DNA from: Chitinophaga pinensis
GTDB lineage: Bacteria; Bacteroidota; Bacteroidia; Flavobacteriales; Flavobacteriaceae
DNA length: 47,454 bases
Reading direction: 5' to 3'
Assembly: GCA_943324545.2 (NCBI GenBank)
Contig: CALPMA020000002.1
Span: forward strand, 1-47,454
The position numbers and the translations under genes were made by a program. Below, piece after piece: positions 25,735 through 33,994 of this stretch. Each line of letters starts with the position of its first letter. The first letter of the stretch is position 1. The notes under the pieces were generated by a model. The model saw only the letters and a list, made by a program, of their open reading frames with translations. It ran no database searches and was not told the DNA's origin.

Positions 25735-26828
25735 TAAAATTCCTTGACTTAAATAAGATAAATCAGCCTTATGAAAATGCATTTCAAAATAAATTGAAAA
25801 GTGTTTTAAATAGTGGTTGGTATATTTTAGGTGATGAAGTTAAACTTTTTGAGAAAAATTATGCTGCCTATTGTGAAGCAAAATATTGTATTGGAGTGGG
25901 AAATGGATTTGATGCTTTAACTTTAATTTATAAAGCTTATATTGAGTTGGGTAAAATCCAAAAAGGGGATGAGGTAATAGTCCCTGCAAACACCTATATA
26001 GCAACAATTTTATCAATTATTCAAGCTGATTTAGTCCCTGTTTTGGTTGAGCCAAAATTTGAAACCTTCACTATAGATCCAAATTTAATTTCTGAAAAAA
26101 TAACTAATAAAACGAAGTCAATTTTAGCGGTTAACCTTTACGGACAATTAGCTGATCTAGTTTCCATTAACGAGATTGCGAATAAAAATAATTTGATTGT
26201 AGTGGAAGATTCTGCTCAATCTCATGGGGCTATTTTGAATAATAGTAAATCAAAAAATACCCAAGCTTTTAGTTTTTATCCAGGAAAAAACTTTGGTGCT
26301 ATTGGCGATGCTGGTGCAGTGGTTACTAATGACGATCAATTAGCTGAAGTATTATTTTCACTTCGAAATTACGGTTCACATGTTAAATATTACAATGATT
26401 TTGTAGGAGTTAATTCTCGTTTAGATGAGCTTCAAGCAGCATTTCTTAATGTAAAATTACCCAATTTAGACAACGAAAATCAAATTCGAAAAAAGATAGC
26501 AAAGCGTTATTTGCTAGAAATTAATAATGATAATATAATCTTACCATTTTGGGATTTTTCTGACAACCACGTTTTTCATTTATTCGTAATTCGAACTCCA
26601 AAAAGAAATGAATTACAAGAATTTTTAAAACAGAATGGAATAGAGTCATTGATACATTATCCTGTAGCTCCTCATCGACAAAAGGCTTTTATTCAATGGA
26701 ATAATTTACAATTACCGATAACTGAAAAAATCCATGATGAGGTTTTAAGTTTGCCAATAAGCCCAGTAATGACAGATACAGAAATTGATTTTGTGATTCA
26801 AAAATTGAATTCATGGACATATTTATAA
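25731..26828 (+). CDS. DegT/DnrJ/EryC1-family sugar aminotransferase (FdtB-like)
   Basis: A 365-residue PLP enzyme that aminates a keto sugar nucleotide with glutamate as donor. GNGFDALTLI (57-66), VPANTYIATILSI (84-96), VVEDSAQSHGA (157-167, D160 to the PLP ring) and SFYPGKNFGAIGDAGAVVT with the Schiff-base lysine K186 are all present; SRLDELQAAFLNVKL is also typical. With the FdtA-like ketoisomerase at 31503 it suggests dTDP-3-amino-3,6-dideoxyhexose (Fuc3N or Qui3N) synthesis. Sequence alone does not separate FdtB from QdtB. Coupled to the upstream GNAT gene by ATGA. rmlA and rmlB, needed to make the precursor, are not in the window. Confidence 0.9.
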   Translation: MIKFLDLNKINQPYENAFQNKLKSVLNSGWYILGDEVKLFEKNYAAYCEAKYCIGVGNGFDALTLIYKAYIELGKIQKGDEVIVPANTYIATILSIIQADLVPVLVEPKFETFTIDPNLISEKITNKTKSILAVNLYGQLADLVSINEIANKNNLIVVEDSAQSHGAILNNSKSKNTQAFSFYPGKNFGAIGDAGAVVTNDDQLAEVLFSLRNYGSHVKYYNDFVGVNSRLDELQAAFLNVKLPNLDNENQIRKKIAKRYLLEINNDNIILPFWDFSDNHVFHLFVIRTPKRNELQEFLKQNGIESLIHYPVAPHRQKAFIQWNNLQLPITEKIHDEVLSLPISPVMTDTEIDFVIQKLNSWTYL

Positions 26829-26896
26829 AATCGTTTAATCATACTTTTTTGATAATAGTATTTTTAGGTTTAACTTTCAGTTGTATTATTTATTAA
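26813..26896 (+). CDS. Candidate 27-residue hydrophobic peptide between aminotransferase and flippase genes
   Basis: This small ORF starts at an ATG inside the last codons of the sugar aminotransferase (different frame) and its TAA directly abuts the flippase ATG (TAAATG). The peptide is one hydrophobic helix, core FLIIVFLGLTFSCIIY, after a short N-terminus with one Lys. It could be a membrane micropeptide or a means of coupling translation into the flippase gene. About a tenth of random 27-codon frames at this base composition would be open, so it may also be chance. No homologue is known to me. Confidence 0.3.
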   Translation: MDIFIKSFNHTFLIIVFLGLTFSCIIY

Positions 26897-28399
26897 ATGA
26901 AAATTATAAAAGAAGAAAATTCCCATAAAATCATTCTAAATGCCACTGGTATATTTGGATTTGGACAAGCAATGAAAATGTTTGTTAGTATAATAGGATC
27001 TAAATTTGTAGCAATTTTTTTAGGTCCTTTTGGTATTGGAATTGTGGGTTTATTAAATAATACAATTGCAATTATTACTTCGTTAACAAGTTTTGGAATC
27101 AATATTTCTGGAGCGCGTGAAGTGACTTTGGCAAATGCAGAAAATGACCAAAATAAATTATCTGAAAGGTTTATAGTCCTACAGAGGTGGTCCTTTCTCA
27201 CGGCTATTTTAGGAGCATTTGCAACCATTATTTTTTCAAAAGCCCTTAGTAAACTTACTTTTGGTAACACAGATTATTATTTCTGGTTTGTAATCCTTTC
27301 CGTAAATTTTGTTTTTGCCAATTTAACTACAAGTAGAATTGCTTTATTACAGGGTCTACGTATGATAAAATCGATAGCAATTTCAAATGTTGTAACTTCT
27401 ATTTTAATCACGCTTTTTACTATCCCAATCTATTATTTTTTTAAGTTTGATGGAATCTTAGCTGTTATTTTGGTTTCTAGTTTTATCAATTTTGCAGTTA
27501 ATTTATATTATACAAGAAATATTAAAATTGTTAATATTTCACTTTCTTTTTACGAAACATTTCAAAAAGGGAAACCGTTGTTAAAAATGGGATTTCTACT
27601 TTCAATAAATGTTATTTTTGGTCAAATATGCAGCTATTTAATTAAATTATATTTGAATGGAAATGGATCAAGTGCTGAAATTGTTGGATTATTTGAAGTG
27701 AGTTCGGTTATTCTAGTTTCCTATGTAGGTCTTATTTTTAATGCGATGGGAACCGATTTTTATCCCAGAATTACAGAAGTTCAAAATGACAATTCTAAAG
27801 TAAAAGAATTGGTTAACGATCAGATTGAAATGGGGTTGTTGTTAATTACTCCAGCTATAATCTTCTTGTATTTTTGTGGCCCAATTTTGGTTAAAATACT
27901 CTACTCTGATAATTTTTTAGGAGTTTTATTAATATTTAAAGCGGCATTATTTGCTGTTATAGTTAAGGTGGTAATTTGGCCATTGGCCTTTATTATATTG
28001 GCAAAAGGAGATAATAAATTTTACTTTAAACTAGAAATTATTAGTGATATTTTCCTATTGGTTTCAACTCTTTTTTTATATCACTTTTTAGGATTAATAG
28101 GTATTGGAATTGCAAGCTTAATTCAGTTTTTATTATATGCTATTTATGTTATTCCTATTTTGAAAAACAAATACAATTTTTCAATTAGAAAAGATACCTT
28201 GAAGATAATATTGGTTTGCTTTTTTATGGGGATATCAGCTAGTACAATCACTTTTACAATCGATTATCCTTATGCATACTATCCAATAGGCTTGATTTTA
28301 GTTTTTTCAATATACTATTGTTATATAGAATTAAACAAACGAGTTGCTATTTATTCTTATTTTATAAAGATTAAAAACAAATTTAAAAACGATGAATAA
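26897..28399 (+). CDS. wzx: O-antigen/oligosaccharide flippase (Wzx-like)
   Basis: A 500-residue polytopic membrane protein of the MOP superfamily, with about 12-14 hydrophobic helices. The N-terminus (LNATGIFGFGQAMKMFVSII, then SKFVAIFLGPFGIGIVGLLN and SFGINISGAREV) is that of O-antigen translocases that flip undecaprenyl-diphosphate-linked repeat units across the inner membrane. TSRIALLQGLRMIKSIA and MGTDFYPRITEVQND further resemble this family. It is probably co-transcribed with the sugar genes, and its end overlaps the acyltransferase start by 8 bases. No Wzy polymerase lies in the window. Confidence 0.9.
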   Translation: MKIIKEENSHKIILNATGIFGFGQAMKMFVSIIGSKFVAIFLGPFGIGIVGLLNNTIAIITSLTSFGINISGAREVTLANAENDQNKLSERFIVLQRWSFLTAILGAFATIIFSKALSKLTFGNTDYYFWFVILSVNFVFANLTTSRIALLQGLRMIKSIAISNVVTSILITLFTIPIYYFFKFDGILAVILVSSFINFAVNLYYTRNIKIVNISLSFYETFQKGKPLLKMGFLLSINVIFGQICSYLIKLYLNGNGSSAEIVGLFEVSSVILVSYVGLIFNAMGTDFYPRITEVQNDNSKVKELVNDQIEMGLLLITPAIIFLYFCGPILVKILYSDNFLGVLLIFKAALFAVIVKVVIWPLAFIILAKGDNKFYFKLEIISDIFLLVSTLFLYHFLGLIGIGIASLIQFLLYAIYVIPILKNKYNFSIRKDTLKIILVCFFMGISASTITFTIDYPYAYYPIGLILVFSIYYCYIELNKRVAIYSYFIKIKNKFKNDE

Positions 28400-29453
28400 G
28401 GTAAATTTTCCTGCGCTAACCGGAATTCGTGCACTTGCTGCATTTATGGTTTTTATTCACCATTACAATCCTTTTACCATTGCGTCTTTTGGAAATTTCA
28501 CTCACGATTTTTTTAATGAATTTCATATTGGTGTTACGATTTTCTTTGTGTTGAGTGGGTTTCTTATTTGTAACAGATATTTTGATGATCCTAATTTTAA
28601 TTTCAAAAATTATCTAATTAAACGTGTTGCTAGGATTTATCCAATGTATTTTATATTAACCACGCTTACATTTGTTTTTTTTGCAATTGTTTATTCTCAA
28701 AATGGATGGGCTGATTTACATAATTATTTTTATAACATAACTTTCCTGAAAGGTTTTTCAGACGATCTTAAATTTACCGGAATTGCTCAAGGTTGGTCTT
28801 TAACTGTTGAAGAATTTTTCTATTTTACGGCTCCATTATTTTTTATTTTAATTAATAAAACTAGAGTCTACCTAATTTTAATTCCTTTGTTTTTTATTGG
28901 ATTGGGACTTTTATTGGTTTATTATTTTAGTGGATTTGATTGTAAGGGTTTTATGAAATCAACTAATTTCATGTTGGATTTCACTTTCTTCGGAAGAATA
29001 TCAGAATTTGTTGTGGGTATAGGATTAGCTTTGTTAATAAGAAAATATTCGCCAACATTTAAAGGGATGACTTATTTCGGGTTATTAGGAATTATCCTAA
29101 GTATTTGCTCACTAGTTTTATTGAAGGGTAATGGGGGTTTTGGGGTAGATACTTTAACAGGAAAAATTATAAATACAATCGTATTGCCTGTTTTTGGAAT
29201 TGCACCTTTATTCTTAGGTCTGATTAAAGAAAAGACTTTTATTTCTAATTTTTTTAGTAGCAAAGTGCTACAATTATTGGGTAAAAGCTCTTATATATTC
29301 TATCTTATTCACCTTGGAATATTCGTCACTGTGTTGAATAAGATTTCTGAAAATCAGTGGTTTGTGTTGTTCTCTTTAAATTTAATTTCAATAGTACTTT
29401 ACCTTTACATTGAAACTCCACTCAATAAATTAATTAGAAAAAATCAAGATTAA
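28392..29453 (+). CDS. Membrane O-acyltransferase, acyltransferase_3 (OafA-like) family
   Basis: A 353-residue inner-membrane protein of about ten helices that moves an acyl group, usually acetyl, onto a sugar hydroxyl. The N-terminus has ALTGIRALAAFMVFIHHYNP with the essential His pair (H23, H24), then FFVLSGFLICNRYF, KRVARIYPMYF and GWSLTVEEFFYFTAPLFF, the usual order. It overlaps the flippase by 8 bases (ATGAATAA), implying coupling. Its stop overlaps that of the antisense glycosyltransferase (TTAA at 29450-29453). It probably decorates the glycan; the target sugar is unknown. Confidence 0.93.
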   Translation: MNKVNFPALTGIRALAAFMVFIHHYNPFTIASFGNFTHDFFNEFHIGVTIFFVLSGFLICNRYFDDPNFNFKNYLIKRVARIYPMYFILTTLTFVFFAIVYSQNGWADLHNYFYNITFLKGFSDDLKFTGIAQGWSLTVEEFFYFTAPLFFILINKTRVYLILIPLFFIGLGLLLVYYFSGFDCKGFMKSTNFMLDFTFFGRISEFVVGIGLALLIRKYSPTFKGMTYFGLLGIILSICSLVLLKGNGGFGVDTLTGKIINTIVLPVFGIAPLFLGLIKEKTFISNFFSSKVLQLLGKSSYIFYLIHLGIFVTVLNKISENQWFVLFSLNLISIVLYLYIETPLNKLIRKNQD

Positions 29454-30349
29454 TTGGAATAGTTCTTGAAATTCTTTCTCCATGAAATGGTTAATCGGAG
29501 TCCAATATTCTTAATAAATAAAATTAAACTTTGATTTTTAAAAGAGTGAATAATTTCGTAGTGAACTCTTTTTTGAAGTGCCAAATCTTCCTCTTTGGAT
29601 CGGTTTAATTGTAATGCCTTTCTAAGGATTTTATACGTTGAAATATTAATACTATGATTTTTCTGGTAGAAATTAGATCCTAAAGAATTGCCAACCGTTC
29701 TTTTTTTGATTAGAATTTCATCTATGAAATCAAATTCAAACTCCCTTGAAGCTCTGATCCATGAATCCAAATCTTCGTAAGCCAAAGTCTCATCATAGCC
29801 GCCTAAAAAATCAAAAACACTTTTCTTAATCAATGCGGATACTGAACAAATGCTATCTCCAGTTGTTATAACGGAACTATAAATATCTCCAATAATTCTC
29901 TTTGAAATGACTTTTCCATTTTTATCAATCGGAAAATAATAAGAATTAAAACTCCCATCTTCATTTATAATCGCTGCATTTCCATAAACAACACCTAAGT
30001 TTTTGAATTTGCTTTTCTGGAATGCATTAATTTGCATTTGAATTCCATTTGGTAGAAGTAAATCGTCTGCAGCCAAATCAATGATGAACTCTCCTTTGGC
30101 AATTTTTAGTGCGTTATTAAATGATTTAGTGTTTCCAATATTAAATTCATTGGCAATAAATTGTACTTCAGGATGTGATAATAACCACTTGTTGATCTCC
30201 AACTTCGTAGCGTCTATACTGCAATCATCCACAATTATTAATTCAATTGGTTGGTAATTTTGTTTGATAACAGAATTCAAAGTCTCAATCACAAATTTCT
30301 CGTGATTGTAAGCCAAGCAAATTATTGATACAAGTGGATTTTCTTGCAT
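29450..30349 (-). CDS. Glycosyltransferase family 2, antisense within the glycan locus
   Basis: A 299-residue GT-A enzyme. LVSIICLAYNHEKFVIETL (6-24) and IIVDDCSIDAT (38-48) bind the nucleotide; the metal-binding acidic pair is in DLAADDLLLP (D95, D96). GGYDETLAYEDLDSWIRASR, near residue 190, holds the expected catalytic-base region (ED..W). No membrane helix, so it works at the cytoplasmic face on lipid-linked sugar. It points against the surrounding genes and has no clean -7 box in the 46-base gap to the divergent GT4 gene. Overlapping convergent stops suggest antisense contact with the acyltransferase transcript. Confidence 0.9.
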   Translation of the reverse strand: MQENPLVSIICLAYNHEKFVIETLNSVIKQNYQPIELIIVDDCSIDATKLEINKWLLSHPEVQFIANEFNIGNTKSFNNALKIAKGEFIIDLAADDLLLPNGIQMQINAFQKSKFKNLGVVYGNAAIINEDGSFNSYYFPIDKNGKVISKRIIGDIYSSVITTGDSICSVSALIKKSVFDFLGGYDETLAYEDLDSWIRASREFEFDFIDEILIKKRTVGNSLGSNFYQKNHSINISTYKILRKALQLNRSKEEDLALQKRVHYEIIHSFKNQSLILFIKNIGLRLTISWRKNFKNYSN

Positions 30350-30365
30350 ATTTTTCTAAAAGAGT

Positions 30366-30373
30366 TATATTTG
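30366..30373 (+). promoter_or_regulatory. -7 box for the second half of the glycan locus
   Basis: TATATTTG, a perfect match, 22 bases before the GT4 ATG at 30396. It suggests a separate transcript for 30396-33994. Confidence 0.55.
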
Positions 30374-30395
30374 ATACGAAAATAAGAAAACGTTG

Positions 30396-31499
30396 ATGAT
30401 ATTACCTAACAAAAAAACTAAAATTGCTTTAATTGGCTACCGATTAGGAATTGGAGGTGCAGAACGGGTAATGGCAAATTTGTCGGTTTTTTTCGAAAAG
30501 AAAGGAATTGAAGTTCATAATATTATAGTAATTGATGAAGTTTCTTACCCTTTTTCAGGTAAACTAATTAATCTTGGTAAATTAAAAAATAAATATAACG
30601 GTATTTTTAATAAGCTCAACCGCTACTTATTCCTCAGAAATTATCTTCGAGAGAATAATTTTGATTTTGTTATTGATTTTCGATTTCGTAATAAGCCGCT
30701 TCAGGAATTACTAATTGCCAAATTATTATATAAATCGAAAACTATATATACAGTGCACAGTTATTTAATCGATCATTATATGTCAAATTGGTCGTATTTA
30801 ACCCGATTTACATATAGTAATTCCTACAAAATGGTAACTGTCACCAATAAAATTAAAGAAATTATTGAACACAAGCACCTGTTAACTAACCTTCAAACCA
30901 TATATAATCCAATTAATATTGAAGAGATTCATACAAATTTCAAGGATTCAATTGAAATTAATTTTGAATATATTATTGGAATTGGTCAAATGGAAACCGA
31001 GGTAAAACAATTCGATAAATTAATTACCGCTTATTCAAAATCGGAATTGCCTCATCAAAATATTCACTTAGTTTTACTTGGTGATGGAATAAAAAAGACA
31101 GATTATATAAAATTGGCCAATAAATATAAGCTACAAGATAAAGTGCATTTTTTAGGGTTTCAAAAGAATCCATATTCCTATCTAAAAAGAGCAAAGTTCT
31201 TTGTATTGAGTAGCTCGAATGAAGGAATGCCAAATGTAATTTTAGAAGCTTTAACTTGTGGAATACCAGTAGTTTCATTTGATTGTTTATCCGGTCCAAG
31301 TGAAATTATTAAAGATAAATGTAATGGTTTGTTAGTTGAAAATCAGAAGGTAGAAAAATTGACAGAAGCAATGAATTTATTGTTTAATAACATAGAATTA
31401 TATACTATTTGTAAGGAAAATGCGTTACCAAGTAGCTACCATTTTTCTGTAGAGAATATAGGGCAGCAATGGTTAGATTTAATGCAATTAAATACCTAA
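30396..31499 (+). CDS. Glycosyltransferase family 4 (GT-B)
   Basis: A 367-residue retaining GT-B enzyme. The N-terminal domain has GYRLGIGGAERVMANLSVFF; the C-terminal domain has IGIGQMETEVKQFDKLITAY, LVLLGDGIKKTDY, VHFLGFQKNPYSYLKRA, then the donor-binding EGMPNVILE (an E-x7-E motif) and GIPVVSFDCLSGPSEII. Donor sugar is unknown. The ATG at 30396 is preferred over a TTG one codon upstream and lies 22 bases after a perfect -7 box. The FdtA-like gene follows after 3 bases. Confidence 0.93.
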   Translation: MILPNKKTKIALIGYRLGIGGAERVMANLSVFFEKKGIEVHNIIVIDEVSYPFSGKLINLGKLKNKYNGIFNKLNRYLFLRNYLRENNFDFVIDFRFRNKPLQELLIAKLLYKSKTIYTVHSYLIDHYMSNWSYLTRFTYSNSYKMVTVTNKIKEIIEHKHLLTNLQTIYNPINIEEIHTNFKDSIEINFEYIIGIGQMETEVKQFDKLITAYSKSELPHQNIHLVLLGDGIKKTDYIKLANKYKLQDKVHFLGFQKNPYSYLKRAKFFVLSSSNEGMPNVILEALTCGIPVVSFDCLSGPSEIIKDKCNGLLVENQKVEKLTEAMNLLFNNIELYTICKENALPSSYHFSVENIGQQWLDLMQLNT

Positions 31500-31502
31500 A
31501 TT

Positions 31503-31910
31503 ATGACAAAAATCAGTGAAATAAGTTTGCTCCAAATTCCAACCATTGAAGATTTACGTGGAAATTTAGCCTTTGTTCAAAATGATGTTTTGCCTTTTGA
31601 ATTAAAAAGAATATATTATTTATTTGATGTCCCAAGTACTGCATTTAGAGGTGGTCATTCCCATATTAACCAACATGAAATTTTAATTGCCTTAAGCGGA
31701 AGTTTTGAAGTTACTTTAAATGATGGAAAAGAAAAGAAAAGTTATTTATTGAATAAACCAAACATTGGATTGCATATCCCAACTGGTATTTGGCGCGAAT
31801 TAGAGAATTTTTCCTCGGGTGCAGTTTGTTTAGTTTTGGCCTCGGATGTATTTGAAGAATCAGACTATATTCGTAATTTCAATGAATTCTTAAATTCCAA
31901 TAACTTTTAG
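31503..31910 (+). CDS. FdtA/QdtA-family dTDP-4-keto-6-deoxyglucose ketoisomerase (cupin)
   Basis: A 135-residue single-domain RmlC-like cupin. LKRIYYLFDVP (35-45) and FRGGHSHINQHEILIALSGS (48-67), with the active-site His pair H52 and H54, are signatures of FdtA/QdtA enzymes that convert the 4-keto to the 3-keto sugar before amination. GNLAFVQ (20-26) and LHIPTGIWREL also fit. It pairs with the DegT aminotransferase at 25731, although seven genes and a promoter separate them. Whether the product is the galacto (Fuc3N) or gluco (Qui3N) form is not readable. Spaced 3 bases from the GT4 gene and 6 from the methyltransferase, so clearly in an operon. Confidence 0.9.
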   Translation: MTKISEISLLQIPTIEDLRGNLAFVQNDVLPFELKRIYYLFDVPSTAFRGGHSHINQHEILIALSGSFEVTLNDGKEKKSYLLNKPNIGLHIPTGIWRELENFSSGAVCLVLASDVFEESDYIRNFNEFLNSNNF

Positions 31911-31916
31911 TTTCCT

Positions 31917-32897
31917 ATGTCTTCCCAAATTACATTAATATCTGTTGGTGATTTTATTGATCTTTATCATAAAGTAAGACAAAAAGGAATACATTTCATT
32001 ATATCCAAACTCAATTGGTCTTCGAAGTCTCGTATTCAATCAAAATGGGATTTCTTTAAATCTTCTTCTGATTTTTGGTTGATTCCTGCTATTCAAAAAA
32101 GATGGAATTATATGATTTCCGGAAATGAAAACATTGAATATGAAGAGTATGTTTATAATAAATATCTTAAAGATAAAACCAATTTAAAATTGTTATCCAT
32201 TGGTTGTGGAGAGGGTATTCATGATAGAAACTTTGCTAAATTTAATTGCTTTTCGTCTATTGAGGGTGTTGATATTTCAGAAAGAAGTATTTTGAAAGCA
32301 GAAGAACTTGCGGCCGAAATGAAAGTAAATATAAAATATCAAAGTGGTGATTTCAAAAAACTTAACTTCAAAAATGAATCCTTTGATGTTATTTTATTTA
32401 GTTCTAGTTTACATCATTTTGAAGATGTTTTTGATTTATTAAAAAATGATATAAAATCATTATTGAGAGAAAATGGGATTTTAGTTATTAATGAATATGT
32501 TGGCCCAAACAGATTGCAATGGACTAAAGAACAGCTAAAAATAGCCAATATTTTACTTAAAAAAATACCAAATAAGTTCAAAGTATTATATGATAATAAA
32601 TCAATCAAAAATAAAGTTTATAGACCAGGAATTATAAGAATGTGGCTAGTTGATCCATCTGAAGCACCCGATTCAAATAATATTGTTTCAGCCCTGAATA
32701 ACAATTTTAAAGTATTAGAACAAACCAATTTAGGGTGGAATATTCTTCATATTCTTTTAAAAGGTATCGCTCATAATTTCATTAATGAGCATAAAGAAAC
32801 ACAAGATTTATTAATCAGATTGTTTGAAGAGGAAGATGCATTTGTAGAACATTCAAAATCCTCTGATGCAATATTTGGGGTTTATCAAAAAAATTGA
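31917..32897 (+). CDS. Class I SAM-dependent methyltransferase
   Basis: A 326-residue protein whose central part is a methyltransferase_11-like Rossmann domain: motif I KLLSIGCGEGIHD (91-103), acidic residue in IEGVDIS (115-121, D119), ALBEIT variant QSGDFKKLNF for motif II, and DVILFSSSLHHFEDV (about 148-162). N-terminal 90 and C-terminal 110 residues are accessory, the latter with YRPGIIRMWLVDPSEAPDS. In this setting it probably methylates a sugar hydroxyl or caps the glycan chain, but it could act on another substrate. It follows the FdtA-like gene by 6 bases and its TGA overlaps the in-frame TTG of the next GT4 gene. Confidence 0.87.
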   Translation: MSSQITLISVGDFIDLYHKVRQKGIHFIISKLNWSSKSRIQSKWDFFKSSSDFWLIPAIQKRWNYMISGNENIEYEEYVYNKYLKDKTNLKLLSIGCGEGIHDRNFAKFNCFSSIEGVDISERSILKAEELAAEMKVNIKYQSGDFKKLNFKNESFDVILFSSSLHHFEDVFDLLKNDIKSLLRENGILVINEYVGPNRLQWTKEQLKIANILLKKIPNKFKVLYDNKSIKNKVYRPGIIRMWLVDPSEAPDSNNIVSALNNNFKVLEQTNLGWNILHILLKGIAHNFINEHKETQDLLIRLFEEEDAFVEHSKSSDAIFGVYQKN

Positions 32898-32899
32898 TT

Positions 32900-33994
32900 A
32901 TGAAACTACTTTACTTAACACCCAAAATTAATTCCGTTGGAGGTTTAGAACGTGTTTTATGTCTAAAAGCAAATTATCTGGTAAAAAATTACAACTACGA
33001 TATTTCAATTGTGACTCAAAATAATGGTAATAGTAATCTTTTTTATCCCTTGGAAAAGGAAATTAAGTTGTTTGATATTGATTTAAGTGGAAACCGACTT
33101 CAATTTTTATATAAATACTTCAAGGAAATTAAGAAATTAATTGCAATAGAAAAGCCAGATACAATAATTATTGTTGATAGTATTTACAAGGCCTATATTG
33201 TTTCTTTAATTGTAAATAATATTCGTATTATATATGAGTGTCATAATTCCATTTATATTCAACAAAGCCCTGTAAAGTCCTTATTTATTTTTAATTGGAT
33301 TTCAAAATTAAATATATGGTTCAATAGATTTGGAGCCTCTAATTTTAATGAATTTATTGTAGAAACTCCAGAAAGCATTGAAGAATGGAAAGTGAAAAAT
33401 AGTATTGTAATTCCGAATCCTTTATGGTTTTCAACTGATAAATTTTCGACTTTATCACATAAAAATGTTATTGCAGTTGGCCGTCATGCCTATGAAAAAG
33501 GGTTTGATAGATTGCTAGAAATTTGGAAAAAAGTGATTATTAAAAACCCCGATTGGAACCTAACTATTTATGGGAAATCTAATCCTGATTTTGATATAGT
33601 TAACTTGGCTAAAAAACTAAATATTGATAAAAATATTACTTTTTGCGAACCTGTTAAAAACATAAATGAAAAATATTTAGAATCATCAATATATTTAATG
33701 ACTTCACGTTATGAGGGTTTCGGAATGGTACTTATAGAAGCAATGGCTTCGGGATTGCCATGTATTTCTTATGATTGCCCTTGTGGACCAAGAGGTATTA
33801 TTAAAAATAATATAAATGGGTTTTTGATTGAAGATGGAAACGAAAACCAATTTATTCAACAATTAGAATATTTGATTGAAAATGAAAATTTACGCATTGA
33901 AATGGGTAATAAAGCCAAAAGTTCAGTAAATAAATATCAATTAGAATTAATAATGGATCAATGGGATTCAATTTTAAAGAGAGAAATAATTTAA
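32900..33994 (+). CDS. Glycosyltransferase family 4 (GT-B)
   Basis: A 364-residue GT-B enzyme. LYLTPKINSVGGLERVLCLK opens the acceptor domain; VIAVGRHAYEKGFDRLLEIW, LTIYGKSNPDF and ITFCEPVKNINEKYLESS open the donor domain, followed by the E-x7-E motif EGFGMVLIE and SGLPCISYDCPCGPRGII. It is similar in style to the GT4 at 30396 and may add a related sugar. The ATG at 32900 is preferred over a TTG at 32894 that would overlap the methyltransferase stop. Its own stop overlaps that of the convergent GT2 gene through TTAA (33991-33994). Confidence 0.93.
   Translation: MKLLYLTPKINSVGGLERVLCLKANYLVKNYNYDISIVTQNNGNSNLFYPLEKEIKLFDIDLSGNRLQFLYKYFKEIKKLIAIEKPDTIIIVDSIYKAYIVSLIVNNIRIIYECHNSIYIQQSPVKSLFIFNWISKLNIWFNRFGASNFNEFIVETPESIEEWKVKNSIVIPNPLWFSTDKFSTLSHKNVIAVGRHAYEKGFDRLLEIWKKVIIKNPDWNLTIYGKSNPDFDIVNLAKKLNIDKNITFCEPVKNINEKYLESSIYLMTSRYEGFGMVLIEAMASGLPCISYDCPCGPRGIIKNNINGFLIEDGNENQFIQQLEYLIENENLRIEMGNKAKSSVNKYQLELIMDQWDSILKREII

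Noticed and set aside
29450..30349. Idea that the antisense GT2 gene is a transferred insertion
   Set aside because: Its base composition looks like that of its neighbours and no repeats, att sites or mobile genes flank it.
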